DNA of 46,037 nucleotides from the NCBI GenBank assembly GCA_015232865.1, contig JADFYU010000022.1:1-46037 (forward strand), written 5' to 3'. The position numbers and the translations under genes are program-made. Source of the DNA: Magnetococcales bacterium. Its GTDB lineage: Bacteria; Pseudomonadota; Magnetococcia; Magnetococcales; UBA8363. Below the pieces are notes generated by a model. That model was not told the DNA's origin, made no database searches, and saw nothing but the letters and a program-made list of their open reading frames with translations. Each line of letters opens with the position of its first letter. Position 1 is the first letter of the stretch. Below, piece by piece: positions 11,580 through 22,033 of this stretch.

Positions 11580-12866
11580 CTATTTTTTGTCGGACCCTTT
11601 CAGGCGAGAAAGACCAACGGTTTTGAGCAGGAATTTTTCAAACATGGGTTCGGAAGATCCCTTTTTCATTTTGCGTAGGAAATACTTTTCAAAACCGACT
11701 TTGGCCAGATGGACCCATTTGCCTTTTTTCATCCAAGCAATATTGCGTGGTGGAATTTGCGGAATAGCGACAAATGCAGCGCCGGTATCTCCCATATCGG
11801 CCAGACAGATGGCACTCCAGGTACCCCGATGGCTTGGAGCGATTCCTTTGAGTTCATCTTTGATATTGTGCACGATGGCTGTCACCATGGATTCGATCAT
11901 ATATCCGGTTTTGGGTGTGCCAGTCGGAACCGGTGTGGCTTCAACCGGAGGGATGGCCACACAGACTCCAGCGGAGTAGATGTTGCGCCATTTTGGATTG
12001 ATCTGATACTCATCAACCTTGACAAATCCGCGAGGGTTGCACAGATCGTCTCCCACAGCTGCGACGGCATCAATACCCAGAAATGCCGGAAGCATCATGG
12101 AATAATCAAAGGGTAGTTCGTGTTCATTCAATAATTCGCCTTTTGAGTCTAGCTCATGGACGATCATTTTGCCCGGCTCGACTCGGGCAACCTTGGCGTT
12201 GCAGATCCAGGGAATATGACGTTGACGCAATTCGGACTCCAGCATTCCCTTGGAATCGCCAACACCGGCCAGACCCAAGTGACCGATATAGGGTTCGGAG
12301 GTCACGAATGTCATGGGGACCTTGTCACGGATCTTTCTTTTGCGCAGATCGGCATCCATGATAAAGGCAAATTCGTAGGCTGGACCAAAACAAGAGGCGC
12401 CCTGAGCGGCTCCGACGACGATTGGGCCGGGATTTTTAATAAATTTCTTCCAGTCAGCCCAGGAACGTTCGGCATGATCGGTGGTGCAAACGGAATGGGT
12501 GTTGTGCTCCGGTCCCAGGCCATCGACTTCGTGAAAAGCCAATTTTGGTCCGGTGGTAATGATCAAAAAATCGTATGTCAAAACGGAGCCATCGACGAGG
12601 GAAATTATATTTTCGTCAGGGCTGAGTTTTTCGACTGCTGTTGGAATGAACTCAATCCCTTTTTTCTCCAGATACCCACGCATGGGCAGGGTTACATCTT
12701 CGCGAGAGCGCCAGCCGACAGCGACCCAGGGATTGGATGGGGTGAATTGGAAATATTCACTGTTATGGACAACGGTGATTCTGTGTTCCTTTCCCAACTC
12801 TCCACGCAACTCGTATGCGGCGGGCCAACCGCCGATCCCGCCCCCTAGAATAATAATATGTGCCAT
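11580..12866 (-). CDS. sqr: Sulfide:quinone oxidoreductase, type I-like
   Basis: A 428-residue FAD flavoprotein of the inner membrane that oxidises sulfide to polysulfide or sulfur and passes electrons to quinone. An N-terminal dinucleotide-binding motif 'IIILGGGIGGWPAAYEL' is followed by the three catalytic cysteines of the family: C127 ('VCTTDHA'), C159 ('QGASCFGPAYEF') and C354 ('AICLADMGDTG'). The 'IPQIPPRN' segment and the basic amphipathic C-terminus ('FEKYFLRKMKKG') match the membrane-bound Acidithiobacillus-like group. The GG-G-P in the first motif has Trp where many members have Leu or Val. ATG 12866 has AAGGTGG upstream. It is a single-gene unit. Confidence 0.93.
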   Translation of the reverse strand: MAHIIILGGGIGGWPAAYELRGELGKEHRITVVHNSEYFQFTPSNPWVAVGWRSREDVTLPMRGYLEKKGIEFIPTAVEKLSPDENIISLVDGSVLTYDFLIITTGPKLAFHEVDGLGPEHNTHSVCTTDHAERSWADWKKFIKNPGPIVVGAAQGASCFGPAYEFAFIMDADLRKRKIRDKVPMTFVTSEPYIGHLGLAGVGDSKGMLESELRQRHIPWICNAKVARVEPGKMIVHELDSKGELLNEHELPFDYSMMLPAFLGIDAVAAVGDDLCNPRGFVKVDEYQINPKWRNIYSAGVCVAIPPVEATPVPTGTPKTGYMIESMVTAIVHNIKDELKGIAPSHRGTWSAICLADMGDTGAAFVAIPQIPPRNIAWMKKGKWVHLAKVGFEKYFLRKMKKGSSEPMFEKFLLKTVGLSRLKGSDKK

Positions 12867-12930
12867 AAATCGTCCACCTTGAGTCGTCGTTAATTTAGTG
12901 CGCCAAAGCGCCTCATTCCCATTATCTTAT

Positions 12931-12990
12931 AAACCTAGATTCGGCAGTTGTCGGCACGCACTCGGCACAACTCAATGATTCACCTGGAAA
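12931..12990. repeat. Dispersed palindromic repeat, left arm
   Basis: AACCTAGATTCGGCAGTTG followed by TCGGCACGCACTCGGCACAA and TGATTCACC matches the left half of other copies. The right half is too eroded to define. It lies upstream of sqr, on the divergent side. Confidence 0.6.
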
Positions 12991-13167
12991 AACAGAACAG
13001 CAGGTTCCTCCAATTGCCCATGTCCAACTTATTGCAGAAAAAATGAGTATCCATCTAATCTTATAATTGAATATTAACATGTTGACAATGTAATTCCTAA
13101 GGAGACAATAAATATCTTTTTTTCGTAATATTGCCAAGGATACCCAGGTGACAATGTACGGTGAAAC

Positions 13168-13181
13168 TTGATCATCATCAA
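13168..13181. promoter_or_regulatory. FNR/ANR-type binding site
   Basis: TTGATCATCATCAA is a perfect match to the FNR consensus TTGAT-N4-ATCAA. It lies about 100 bases before the start of the small gene at 13283 and about 300 bases before sqr on the other strand. Inference: oxygen control of one or both. Confidence 0.6.
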
Positions 13182-13282
13182 ATAGGTTATTGGATCAGAT
13201 CAGGCTGAAGAAAGGTTGCCGGTATTTGAGCAATGTTTCAGAATGGAACGGGGTTAAGGGATTTTTATAATAGCGAGGTGCG

Positions 13283-13594
13283 ATGTATATTAAATGGACA
13301 AAGCAGGCGTATGGATTCAATCAGGCGACCTATCCAAACAAAAATTATGATCTGTCGGCCAACCTGATTACCGGGGAGTTTGGTAAGGAAGAAGGCGATT
13401 CTTCATTGAGTATCCCGTTGGGTCATGTGACCGTGGAAGAGGATGCTGTCGGCCAAATGAGCTTTTTGTTTGGTAGTCAGCTTGCTTTTTGGCCGGGTGT
13501 CGATGCAAAACTGACGACATTAGATCTATCGTCTGAGCAGTTGGAGAGGGTTGTTGCTGAATTGGTGGCCAAGATTCCCCGTCCGTCGACTTGA
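13283..13594 (+). CDS. Hypothetical protein, 103 aa, behind an FNR box
   Basis: I do not recognise this protein. It is soluble, acidic, has no signal peptide or cysteines and seems to be mixed alpha/beta: 'YIKWTKQAYGFNQATYPNKNYDLS' then 'LGHVTVEEDAVGQMSFLFGSQ'. GAGG lies just before the ATG. It is convergent with selO, 31 bases away. The FNR site upstream suggests expression under low oxygen, and sqr is the nearest functional neighbour. Confidence 0.6.
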   Translation: MYIKWTKQAYGFNQATYPNKNYDLSANLITGEFGKEEGDSSLSIPLGHVTVEEDAVGQMSFLFGSQLAFWPGVDAKLTTLDLSSEQLERVVAELVAKIPRPST

Positions 13595-13625
13595 TTCTGG
13601 ATTCGGTGGTTGGCTAAACCAAATT

Positions 13626-15194
13626 TCAGGAGCTACAGGATAACATGGAACAACCGGCTTTATTTCGGGCCCAGTCGGGTCGGATGGCATACCATTTTTC
13701 CTGCTCTGATTTAAACTCGTAGGGTGTTTGTAAAACAGAAAGAACCTCTTGTAAGGGCTGATAATTGCCCTGCTCGCAGGCTTCGATGATCTGCTGGGAC
13801 AGATAGTTCCGAAGAATGAAACGGGGATTTGTGGCATTCATCCATTCCCGGCGGCCCTGGTTGAAAAGGTCACTGTTTTCCTGGTCGATACGCTGTTGGA
13901 GCTTGTTGAGCCATTGGCTGAAGGGGGTTTGGTAACGGTCGAACAACTCGGTTTGGTAGAAGGCGGGTTTAAGGGTTTCCATCTCCGGATTTTGAATGGA
14001 AACATCGGCCAGCCGGCGAAAGAAATCGGTCATGTCCACCTCAGCCGCTTCCAGAAGACCAAATCCCTCTTCAATCAACGATTCATCACCGGGCAAAAAC
14101 TGCTCAAAGCCAAATTTTCCGGCCAACATGGTTTTGAATTTTGTCAGATAGACCGAATCAAAGTGGCTTAATCCGGCCTGAAGATCGGCTTCAGAAATAA
14201 CCGGCAATAGCGCATCCGCCAGCCGTTCCAGGTTCCACCGGGCAATCGGGGGTTGTTGACCAAAGCAGTATCGTCGACCCGGCAGATCGGTGGTGTTGGG
14301 GGTCCAGTTGCTGTCAAAATTATCGATCCAGCCATAGGGGCCATAATCGATGGTCAGGCCGAGAATGGAGAGATTATCGGTATTCATGACGCCATGAACA
14401 AACCCCACTCGCATCCATTCAACCATCAGATGTGCCGTCCGTTGACAGACGGATCGAAACCATAATCTGTGCCGATTCTCAAGAGGTTCCTGGGCAGCAA
14501 TCTCCGGGAAATCCCGAGAGAGGGTAAAATCGACCAGTTGTCGGGTCAATTCCGGCTGGTTGCGCTTGGTAAAGAGTTCAAAATGGCCAAAACGGATAAA
14601 GGAGGGAGAGACCCGACAGACCACCGCACCGGGCTCGATGGACGGATTGCCATCGTAAAACATATCGCGCATCACCCCGTCACCAGTGGTGATGAGGCTT
14701 AAGGCACGGGTGGTTGGAATGCCCAGATGGTGCATGGCTTCACTACAGAGAAACTCTCGGATGGAAGAGCGCAACACGGCCAGGCCATCGGCTCGGCGGG
14801 AGTAGGGGGTCGGGCCGGCCCCTTTGAGCTGCAACTCCCAGCGTTGGCCAGCCTGGTTGATCACTTCAGCCAGCATGATGGCCCGCCCATCCCCCAGTTG
14901 TCCAGCCCAATGACCGAACTGATGGCCGCCGTAACAGGTTGCATAGGGGGTCATGCCCGGTTGCAGGCGATTGCCAGAGAAGAGGGCGAGGAATGGTTCG
15001 CTGGATAGATCATCCGGGGTAAGGTTCAGCAGTTCGGCCACGGGTGTGGCATAAGCGATCAGTTTGGGAGCTGAGGCCGGTTTTGGTGTGACGGCCGACC
15101 AGAAAGCGCCGGTTACCTGGCGCGGGGTATCCGACGGGGTTGGCTCTCCGGGTAACTCTTGGATAAATCGATTGTCGAGGTGAAAATTCTGCAT
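13626..15194 (-). CDS. selO: Protein adenylyltransferase SelO (YdiU family)
   Basis: A pseudokinase-fold enzyme of about 522 residues that transfers AMP from ATP to Ser, Thr or Tyr of target proteins, linked to oxidative stress. Family signatures are complete: 'YGGHQFGHWAGQLGDGRA', 'LQLKGAGPTPYSRRADG', 'AVLRSSIREFLCSEAMHHLGIPTTRALSL' and 'HGVMNTDNLSILGLTIDYGPYGW'. The C-terminus ends in 'CSMLSCSS', the redox cysteine tail where eukaryotic SelO has selenocysteine. ATG 15194 is preferred; a TTG two codons upstream is possible. It is convergent with the small gene at 13283. Confidence 0.94.
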   Translation of the reverse strand: MQNFHLDNRFIQELPGEPTPSDTPRQVTGAFWSAVTPKPASAPKLIAYATPVAELLNLTPDDLSSEPFLALFSGNRLQPGMTPYATCYGGHQFGHWAGQLGDGRAIMLAEVINQAGQRWELQLKGAGPTPYSRRADGLAVLRSSIREFLCSEAMHHLGIPTTRALSLITTGDGVMRDMFYDGNPSIEPGAVVCRVSPSFIRFGHFELFTKRNQPELTRQLVDFTLSRDFPEIAAQEPLENRHRLWFRSVCQRTAHLMVEWMRVGFVHGVMNTDNLSILGLTIDYGPYGWIDNFDSNWTPNTTDLPGRRYCFGQQPPIARWNLERLADALLPVISEADLQAGLSHFDSVYLTKFKTMLAGKFGFEQFLPGDESLIEEGFGLLEAAEVDMTDFFRRLADVSIQNPEMETLKPAFYQTELFDRYQTPFSQWLNKLQQRIDQENSDLFNQGRREWMNATNPRFILRNYLSQQIIEACEQGNYQPLQEVLSVLQTPYEFKSEQEKWYAIRPDWARNKAGCSMLSCSS

Positions 15195-15251
15195 GGCCAA
15201 GGCCGGGCATATCCTTATTCGTGACAGTAATGGCTGTGTATGAAGCGAGAT

Positions 15252-16199
15252 TTATTCAATTTTTTCTGGTGTTTTTTCCAGGCTTTTATCATAAAAACAG
15301 TATTGATTGCGGCCTTTATTTTTAGCCATATACATGGCGTTATCGGCGTTACAGAGCAATTTTTCAGCTTCTTGGGCGTCTGTTGGATAAAAAGTGAGAC
15401 CAATGGAGCCGGAAATGGTGACTGATTGACCGGCCAGGATAAACGGTTGTTGTAGGTGGAATAAAATTTTTTCAGCCACCGTTCGGACACTGGCCATATC
15501 GGTAGCATCGGCCAGGATGACGGTAAACTCATCTCCACCCAGACGAGCGACGGTGTCGGATTGGCGCACCGCACCGGTCATGCGAGTGGCAACCTCCTGC
15601 AGCAGTTGATCACCGGCAGCATGACCCAACTCGTCGTTGATCCATTTAAAGCGATCCAGATCGATAAACATCAATCCGATGGGTTTGGAGCTACGTTGGC
15701 TGCTGAGGATGGCTGATTGTAATCGATCCATGAAAAGGGTTCGGTTGGGCAATCCGGTCAGGCCATCATGGGTGGCTTGGAATTGGATCTGTTTTTCCGC
15801 CTGTTTTCGATCCAATAGCAGTTGAATTCGTTGACGCAGTACCGCCCAGTGAATGGGTTTGGTCACATAATCTTCAGCACCGGCTTCAAAGGCTTTATCG
15901 ACCGAATCGTCATCGGATAGAGCCGTTACCATGATAATCGGTACCTGTTGACCACCGGGGAGTTTGCGGATTTTTTCGCAGGCCAGGAATCCGTCCAAAA
16001 CCGGCATTTTGGCATCCAGAAGGACGAGGTCCGGTTTTTTTTCCTCGAAGAGCAGGGCTGCTACCGCACCGTTTTTGGCCTGGATAACCTCATAGCCATT
16101 TTTATTTAAAAAATGGTGGACCAATATGAGTTGGGACTCATCATCTTCGGCCACCAAAATGGTGGATTGTTCCGAAATTGGGATAGAATTGCTCAACAT
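15252..16199 (-). CDS. Response regulator with GGDEF diguanylate cyclase domain
   Basis: A 315-residue PleD-like output protein: an N-terminal receiver domain (about 12-130; acidic pair 'EDDES', phospho-acceptor in '[12 protein letters not shown]', conserved Lys in 'VTKPIHW') and a GGDEF domain (about 145-300). The active site 'RLGGDEF' is intact. The product-inhibition site is present as RQSD five residues before GGDEF. It therefore makes cyclic di-GMP in response to phosphorylation. Its ATG overlaps the stop of the hybrid kinase gene by 7 bases, which implies translational coupling and a shared phosphorelay. Confidence 0.94.
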   Translation of the reverse strand: MLSNSIPISEQSTILVAEDDESQLILVHHFLNKNGYEVIQAKNGAVAALLFEEKKPDLVLLDAKMPVLDGFLACEKIRKLPGGQQVPIIMVTALSDDDSVDKAFEAGAEDYVTKPIHWAVLRQRIQLLLDRKQAEKQIQFQATHDGLTGLPNRTLFMDRLQSAILSSQRSSKPIGLMFIDLDRFKWINDELGHAAGDQLLQEVATRMTGAVRQSDTVARLGGDEFTVILADATDMASVRTVAEKILFHLQQPFILAGQSVTISGSIGLTFYPTDAQEAEKLLCNADNAMYMAKNKGRNQYCFYDKSLEKTPEKIE

Positions 16200-19100
16200 G
16201 GGTTTTCTCTCAAAAGCCTCTCTCTCAACTGGATGGAAACCCGGTCGCTTTCAGCACGCACACTCTCTACGAGTATGGCACACTCAATGAATTGGTCAAT
16301 GTTTGCTTTCTTTTCGATCTTCAGGGTAAGTGCCGCCAGTTGGTCTGCTCCAAATAGGGAGGCTGTTCCTTTGATCAGGTGGGCCGTCTCTTTCAAAGCG
16401 GTGACATTTTCTTGTGCAAAAGATTTTTCAAGAAGCTCAATGCGCTCTGACAAGGTGGAGAGAAACAGATCGATGGATTCAGTCAGATCACAGCCCAACT
16501 CCACTTGAAGTTGGTCTAAAACTTTGTGGTTGACAGACTGAGCCGTTACGGGTTGGTGTGGATTGGTTTCCTGAGGCTGTTTAAAGAGCATAGTCGGTTG
16601 CTTGGCTGGCGAAGAGGGGGCGTCGGTGGTCAGGTGTCCCAAATTGGCAAACTGGTGGATGACGTTGAGCAAGCGGTTTTTGCGGATTGGTTTGGTCAGG
16701 TGCAGGTCACAGCCGGCTGCAAGAATTTTTTCAGAGACATCCTGCATGGCCTGGGCAGTAAGCGCGATAATGGGAATGGGTTCCAAACCTGATTCACGTT
16801 CCCACTTCCGTATTTTCCGTGTGGCTTCATAGCCGTCCATTTCGGGCATCTGTATATCCATCAACACCAGATCATAGGAGGCCGCCCTAAACTGCTTGAC
16901 TGCCTCTGTCCCGTTGCTGACCAAATCCAATTGGTAGGGAGTGTGGGCGAGAAATCCTTTGATCACCATCAAATTGTCCTGAGCGTCATCGGCAACCAAA
17001 ATCGAGAGGGATTGTTTGCCGGACGGGTTGGTTAGCCGTTCTTCCGGTTGCTCTGTTTTCTCGATCTGATTGGCGTGCGGAAGCCGGACGGTAAACAAGA
17101 AAGTGCTGCCGACTCCAACCTGGCTGGTAACGGAAATTTCTCCGCCCATTTTTTCGATAAGGCGTTGACAGATGGTCAATCCCAGGCCGGTTCCACCAAA
17201 ACGTCGGGTGGTCGAGAGGTCCGCTTGTAAAAAGGGTTGAAAAATCATCTCCAGCTTTTCGGGGGGAATGCCAACTCCCTGATCGGAAATTGAAAAGAGC
17301 AGCCGTTGATCCTGGTCGTGGGTGACGGAAAGAGTGATGGCGCCCTGACTTGAAAATTTGATGGCGTTGCCGATCAGGTTTAAAAAAACCTGGCGTAGCC
17401 GTTGAGGGTCGCCAAACACCAGTTGATGGACCTGTTCGGAGAGGGTGTAGGTGAGGGTGAGCCCTTTCTCCTGGGCCTTGATTGCCAGAATGTCAACAGT
17501 ATGTTGAATCAACTGTTTTAAATCAAAGGCGGTATTATCCAGAATCAGTTGGTTTGCCTCAATTTTCGAGAGGTCAAGAATATCGTTGATCAGAGACATC
17601 AACCCCTCGGCCGCTCGCAGGGAAATCTCCAGATATTTACGTTGTTCGGCGCTGATGTCGGTGTCCAGCATAAGTTCAGCCATGCCGGAAATTGCATTGA
17701 TCGGAGTACGAATTTCGTGGCTCATGGTGGCGAGAAAAGTGCTTTTGGCCTGGTTGGCTTGATCCGACTCCTGTTTGGCCAAGACCAGCTCTTCCGCCAT
17801 TTGGGTCTGTTTGATGATGCCAGCCAGAGAGTTGGCCATGGCCAGCAAAAAACGTTCTTCCCCTTCGGTCTGCTGATGACCGTCTAACAGGTACATGTTG
17901 ATAATGCCCAACACCTCTCCCTTGAAGAGAATGGGAATACAGTAGTGTCCGTGGGGTTTAATCTCTTCATGATTAATATCGTGGCGCTCATCCAGATGGC
18001 GAGCAAAAATCAACGTTTTGCTCTCAGCGACGCGGCCACAGAGGCAGACGCCCGGTTTGACCCGTTCGCACTGGACCAGAATCGGGTCTGACAATCCCCT
18101 TTGGACGACCATTTCCAAATCCTGGTGTTTTTTATCAAAGAGAAAAATAGCCCCTTTGTTTGCAGTCGTAAGCCAGGTACCTGAGAGAACCAGATCCAGA
18201 GCGCTCTCCAATTGCTGGGTCAAAGAGCGGGTTTCGGTGGCGTTTTTAAGGAGAGTGTTGATGGCGGATTGAGATTGAAGCATGCGTTCCCGATTTTTTG
18301 CCGCCTCTTCCCGATGAGTGATATCCCGGACTACCGCAGAGAAAAACCGGGTCTCGTCCCGAGACCACATACTCAGGGTAATCTCGGCCAAAAAGGTTTT
18401 CCCACTTTTGGTAGAGCTGGTCTGAATGACGGTCTGGTCAAACCAGTTGTCCTGTTTTAACTTTTTAATCCGTTGGAAAGCCTGTTTATGGTCGGCAATA
18501 CGGTGGGCCGGAATCAATTTAAGGATTAGTTGGCCAAGAATTTCCTGTTCGGAGTAACCAAAGATTTTTTCGGCGCCGTGGTTCCAGAAAATAATGTTTC
18601 CCTGATTGTCAGCGGCAATGATGGCGTCCTGGACTGAGGCGGTAATGGCTCGGAATCGTGCTTCACTCTCTTGCAGAGTCACTTCCATTTTTTTTCGTTG
18701 GGTAATATCGGTTAAAAATGCAAAAGCGAATTCGGGCTTTCCGTGAGAATCATTGAGAGTTGTACAGTGGGAGACTGCATGAATATCCTCACCAGTGCTG
18801 GTTTTTAATGCCAGTTCAAAAATACGATGCTTCGATGTGCCGATTTGAGCCTTGATGGATTGCAATTTGGTAATATGGTCGGGATGGGTAAAGGATATCA
18901 GGGTGTTGCCCAACACTTCGGTTGGCTCGACCTTGAGCATTCGACAAAGCGCATTATTGACCTCAATAATTTTATAATCCGTGGCGGAAAAAAGCCAAAA
19001 ACCCTCGGTGGTAGTCTCTAAAATGGAGCGATGTTGACTGGTGCGCTTGTCCAGCGCCTCTTTGGCTTGCCTGCGTTGTTGGATTTCGCTGTTGAGTTGG

Positions 19101-19519
19101 TGGTTGGTGGTCTCCAAAGATTGCACCGCTTCCATCAGAGCGGTTTGAGATGCTTGGTTTTGGTTTTGGATGGCGACAATTTGTGGAAAAAGGGTGTGTA
19201 GCAATCGCAGCAGGCCCAGCAAAATAAATCCTACCCCAAACAGGGTAACTACCCATTTTAAATTAAGATGGAGATCTTCCATCAAGGCCATGGCCGACAT
19301 TTTTGGAATGAAAAAGGGCAGAACGTTCATGATCACCAGGTCGGTGAAATAGAACAGAGAGATCGACAGCAGTCCGGTCAGAATAAAGGAAATCGGGGGG
19401 ACCGCATTCAGGGTTTCCAGAGCGGCTCTGTTTTTTCTGAATTGCCACCAGCTTGCCACGGTTCCGAAGATAATCAGAAGATCGAACACCGTCATGGCAA
19501 GTATGGAATTCCAGATCAT
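16193..19519 (-). CDS. Membrane hybrid histidine kinase with PAS-PAS-GAF, receiver and Hpt domains
   Basis: An 1108-residue sensor. Three transmembrane segments occupy about residues 1-125. They are followed by a short coiled coil, two PAS domains (about 150-270 and 275-400), a GAF domain (about 410-570), HisKA ('[18 protein letters not shown]'), an ATPase domain ('[18 protein letters not shown]'), a receiver ('[12 protein letters not shown]') and a C-terminal Hpt domain ('[14 protein letters not shown]'). The His-Asp-His chain is complete, so the final phosphate acceptor is likely the receiver of the coupled GGDEF protein, whose gene overlaps the end of this one. The sensed signal is unknown. 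ATG 19519 has GGAG upstream. Confidence 0.93.
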   Translation of the reverse strand: MIWNSILAMTVFDLLIIFGTVASWWQFRKNRAALETLNAVPPISFILTGLLSISLFYFTDLVIMNVLPFFIPKMSAMALMEDLHLNLKWVVTLFGVGFILLGLLRLLHTLFPQIVAIQNQNQASQTALMEAVQSLETTNHQLNSEIQQRRQAKEALDKRTSQHRSILETTTEGFWLFSATDYKIIEVNNALCRMLKVEPTEVLGNTLISFTHPDHITKLQSIKAQIGTSKHRIFELALKTSTGEDIHAVSHCTTLNDSHGKPEFAFAFLTDITQRKKMEVTLQESEARFRAITASVQDAIIAADNQGNIIFWNHGAEKIFGYSEQEILGQLILKLIPAHRIADHKQAFQRIKKLKQDNWFDQTVIQTSSTKSGKTFLAEITLSMWSRDETRFFSAVVRDITHREEAAKNRERMLQSQSAINTLLKNATETRSLTQQLESALDLVLSGTWLTTANKGAIFLFDKKHQDLEMVVQRGLSDPILVQCERVKPGVCLCGRVAESKTLIFARHLDERHDINHEEIKPHGHYCIPILFKGEVLGIINMYLLDGHQQTEGEERFLLAMANSLAGIIKQTQMAEELVLAKQESDQANQAKSTFLATMSHEIRTPINAISGMAELMLDTDISAEQRKYLEISLRAAEGLMSLINDILDLSKIEANQLILDNTAFDLKQLIQHTVDILAIKAQEKGLTLTYTLSEQVHQLVFGDPQRLRQVFLNLIGNAIKFSSQGAITLSVTHDQDQRLLFSISDQGVGIPPEKLEMIFQPFLQADLSTTRRFGGTGLGLTICQRLIEKMGGEISVTSQVGVGSTFLFTVRLPHANQIEKTEQPEERLTNPSGKQSLSILVADDAQDNLMVIKGFLAHTPYQLDLVSNGTEAVKQFRAASYDLVLMDIQMPEMDGYEATRKIRKWERESGLEPIPIIALTAQAMQDVSEKILAAGCDLHLTKPIRKNRLLNVIHQFANLGHLTTDAPSSPAKQPTMLFKQPQETNPHQPVTAQSVNHKVLDQLQVELGCDLTESIDLFLSTLSERIELLEKSFAQENVTALKETAHLIKGTASLFGADQLAALTLKIEKKANIDQFIECAILVESVRAESDRVSIQLRERLLRENPC

Positions 19520-19707
19520 AAGAAATCACTCCGAATGCGGCAGTTGCGAACAGCGGGGAGCCCCAATTATCGGTTGAGTTTCCAGCCTTCCTCAATTTTA
19601 AAATATACCAATTCAACCAAGATGGCAGACCCTCGATTTGGAATCAAGCGATATATCCAAATTTTGCTATTATATAGCGAATTATCCTTCAATTATAGTA
19701 TTAATGA

Positions 19708-20274
19708 TCATTCATGAGCAGTGAATTTTCCAAGATGGACGCCGAGCTGATAATAGGCAGTCATCTCTTTTTGAAAAACAAGCAGACGATACGGGCGATA
19801 GTGTCGCTCTTTTTCTGAATGGGGATTGGAAATAAGGCCGAAAATCCGCGCTCTTTTTTGGCCGTCCGGTCGGTAGTGGATAATCAGGTCATGAAACGTG
19901 CGCAGGGCGTAGGTAGTTCCATCTCGAAAAAAATGTTCTTCATCAAGCTGAGTCTTGATTCGCTCCAGTAGAATCTGCTGAAGACCGAAGGCCTCCTGGG
20001 AGAGGGTGCCGGCCTCCTGGGCTTTTTGGCTACAGCTTTCTATTTCGTAGGTCAGATGTTCGATGCTGTTGGTCGAGTGGTTTTTGGCCACTTGCAAAAT
20101 CCAGGTAGCGGCTTGAATCAGAGGGTCTTGAATTCCTTCATCGATATAGCTGTGTCGGTCTCGTTGCAAAACTTGCGCAGCCGCTTTATTCAGAGGCGAT
20201 TTCTCTTCTAAATGGATACTGGCCAAAGTGACGGCCAGATCGGAAAAACGAGATTGAGGCATAAAATACGGCAT
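19708..20274 (-). CDS. Hypothetical protein, 188 aa
   Basis: I do not recognise this protein. It is soluble, without signal peptide or membrane segment. It has a helical N-terminal half ('LNKAAAQVLQRDRHSYIDEG', 'HLTYEIESCSQKAQEAGTL') and a basic, tyrosine-rich C-terminal half ('IIHYRPDGQKRARIFGLISN', 'ERHYRPYRLLVF'). GGAG lies about 12 bases before the ATG. It is located between the kinase gene and the sigma-54 activator gene, on the same strand, about 55 bases downstream of the activator, so it may be in its operon. The 19520-19707 gap to the kinase shows only a weak echo of the dispersed repeat. Confidence 0.65.
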   Translation of the reverse strand: MPYFMPQSRFSDLAVTLASIHLEEKSPLNKAAAQVLQRDRHSYIDEGIQDPLIQAATWILQVAKNHSTNSIEHLTYEIESCSQKAQEAGTLSQEAFGLQQILLERIKTQLDEEHFFRDGTTYALRTFHDLIIHYRPDGQKRARIFGLISNPHSEKERHYRPYRLLVFQKEMTAYYQLGVHLGKFTAHE

Positions 20275-20328
20275 GATAAAATGGCTCCAACAGGGATACT
20301 TGGATTCTACCTGAATATTTTAACACAG

Positions 20329-21720
20329 TTATTCAGAGAATCTCCCGGATTTGGCTTTTTTTTGGCTCCTAATCTCCTGTATTTTTCGGGCTAGTGTTCT
20401 TTGGCTGATACTCAACTGCTTGGCCAGATCGGACCGTTGTCCCGAAAAATGGTTGAGCAGGTGTAGAAGATAGGTTTGTTCAAGGGATTTCAGGGGCAAA
20501 ATATCCGTAATCTGAAAGGGCGGCATTGTGCCTGGAACTGCCGTTTTGTCGAAATCATTTCTATTTGGAGAGTGATCTGGGACAAGCAGTTCCGGAAAAT
20601 GTTCCGGCAAAAGGAGGGGGCTACTGCTTAAAATTCTGGCCCGTTCCAGTAAATTTTGTAATTCGCGAATGTTGCCTGGAAAGGGATAACTTTCAAGTGT
20701 TCTCAATGCTTCCGCTGAAAGGGTATAGGGGTGATCAGCGGATATCCGCTTCAAAAGGGATTGAGCCAACAATCCAATATCTTCAACTCGGTTGCGCAGA
20801 GGAGGAAGAGTGATTGGAAAGGCACTGATGCGGTAGTAGAGATCTTTGCGGAAAGTGCCCTGAGCGACCATGTCGGCCAGGGGGCGATTGGTGGCGCAGA
20901 CCAGTCTGAAATCCACATATCGGGACTCCGTACTGCCGACACGGCGATAGGTCTGGGTCTCCAGTAGACGCAATAATTTAACCTGAATTTGCGCTGAAAC
21001 CTCGCCAATTTCATCCAAAAAAAGGGTTCCTTCATGGGCCGCCTCCACCAATCCGGGCTTATCGTTGTGAGCGCCGGTAAACGAACCTTTTTTATGGCCA
21101 AACAGCTCGCTTTCGAACAGATTTTCGGCTAAACCGGAACACTCCACCGGCACAAAGGATCGGTTGACTCGATTGCTGGCTTCATGAACGGCGCGGGCGA
21201 TCAACTCCTTGCCGACGCCAGATTCTCCCAACAATAAAACCGTTGTCGATTCCGGGGCGACCCGTTGAACAAGCTCCAACATTTGATTGAAAGCGGGGGC
21301 CTGGCCGACCAAGCCGATGGGGTTGGGAGTGGCACTGGCGATCAGGGTTGGTCTGAGCACCTCCAAAAAATAGGCGATCTCTCCCTGGCGATCCAGAATG
21401 GGTCGGATCTCCACGTCAACAAACTCTTGACCGGAGACTGACTGGTGTATGTGCAGCATTCTTTCACTATTCTTTGTCTCAGCACTGACTCGAAGCGGAC
21501 AACACTCTCCGGCAAGATCACAGGGTCGATTAAAATCGTGAGAAACCTCATAACAGTGTAAACCACTCAAATCCCGTTCTCCGCCGTGATCCTCTCGGTA
21601 GGCACGATTAGCCGCCAGAATCTGATAGTTTAGATCCAATAAAATAGCCGGGTCGTGGATGCTGTGTAATAGATCGATTGCTTGTTGGGAGGGAGAGGAG
21701 CGTTGAGAAGAAGCGGGCAT
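20329..21720 (-). CDS. Sigma-54-dependent transcription activator with PAS domain
   Basis: A 463-residue enhancer-binding protein. N-terminal PAS domain (about 13-120) with a cysteine cluster '[19 protein letters not shown]', which could hold a metal or act as a redox switch. The AAA+ domain (about 140-370) has Walker A 'GESGVGKE', the sigma-54 contact loop 'GSFTGA' and Walker B 'LFLDEIG'. The C-terminal Fis-type helix-turn-helix is '[20 protein letters not shown]'. The gene is divergent from the small gene and the tandem-CZB gene at 22034-23151, which are preceded by a -24/-12 promoter. That operon is the obvious target. Confidence 0.93.
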   Translation of the reverse strand: MPASSQRSSPSQQAIDLLHSIHDPAILLDLNYQILAANRAYREDHGGERDLSGLHCYEVSHDFNRPCDLAGECCPLRVSAETKNSERMLHIHQSVSGQEFVDVEIRPILDRQGEIAYFLEVLRPTLIASATPNPIGLVGQAPAFNQMLELVQRVAPESTTVLLLGESGVGKELIARAVHEASNRVNRSFVPVECSGLAENLFESELFGHKKGSFTGAHNDKPGLVEAAHEGTLFLDEIGEVSAQIQVKLLRLLETQTYRRVGSTESRYVDFRLVCATNRPLADMVAQGTFRKDLYYRISAFPITLPPLRNRVEDIGLLAQSLLKRISADHPYTLSAEALRTLESYPFPGNIRELQNLLERARILSSSPLLLPEHFPELLVPDHSPNRNDFDKTAVPGTMPPFQITDILPLKSLEQTYLLHLLNHFSGQRSDLAKQLSISQRTLARKIQEIRSQKKAKSGRFSE

Positions 21721-21764
21721 GGCCTGGCTTTCTGGCTAAAAAGTCAAAACTGTCTTTGTCGGTC

Positions 21765-21782
21765 ATTTGTGACATGACAAAT
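21765..21782. promoter_or_regulatory. Inverted repeat, candidate enhancer for the sigma-54 activator
   Basis: ATTTGT-N6-ACAAAT lies about 160 bases upstream of the -24/-12 promoter and about 45 bases upstream of the activator's own start. This is a normal enhancer distance for both activation and autoregulation. Confidence 0.4.
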
Positions 21783-21917
21783 ATGTCTTGTTTAGCTGAA
21801 ACGATCAAGAAAAAACCGGCTTGTTCATCTGAAAAAACAAATATAAAAATTATAAATAATAAATATTACGAGTATTTGCGTTAACTTATAGGTAAAAGGA
21901 GAGTGAAAAATGTAGGG

Positions 21918-21932
21918 TGGCACAGCCTATGC
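21918..21932 (+). promoter_or_regulatory. Sigma-54 (-24/-12) promoter
   Basis: TGGCAC-N5-ATGC keeps the GG and GC pairs exactly 10 bases apart, as the consensus TGGCAC-N5-TTGC requires. It is about 100 bases before the gene at 22034 and next to a divergent sigma-54 activator gene. Confidence 0.65.
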
Positions 21933-22033
21933 GGTGTGAAGATTCAGTTGTTGGTTCAAACTAGAAACGGCCAACTCAACCCACAGGTCAAACCAGATGC
22001 ACACGTCCAATAGCCTCACGGGTGGAAAACGGG

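Noticed and set aside
13082..13110. TTGACA with 17-base spacing as a promoter
   Set aside because: No acceptable -10 hexamer follows.
19527..19590. Possible repeat copy upstream of the hybrid kinase
   Set aside because: Only GCGGCAGTTG matches; the second arm is absent.
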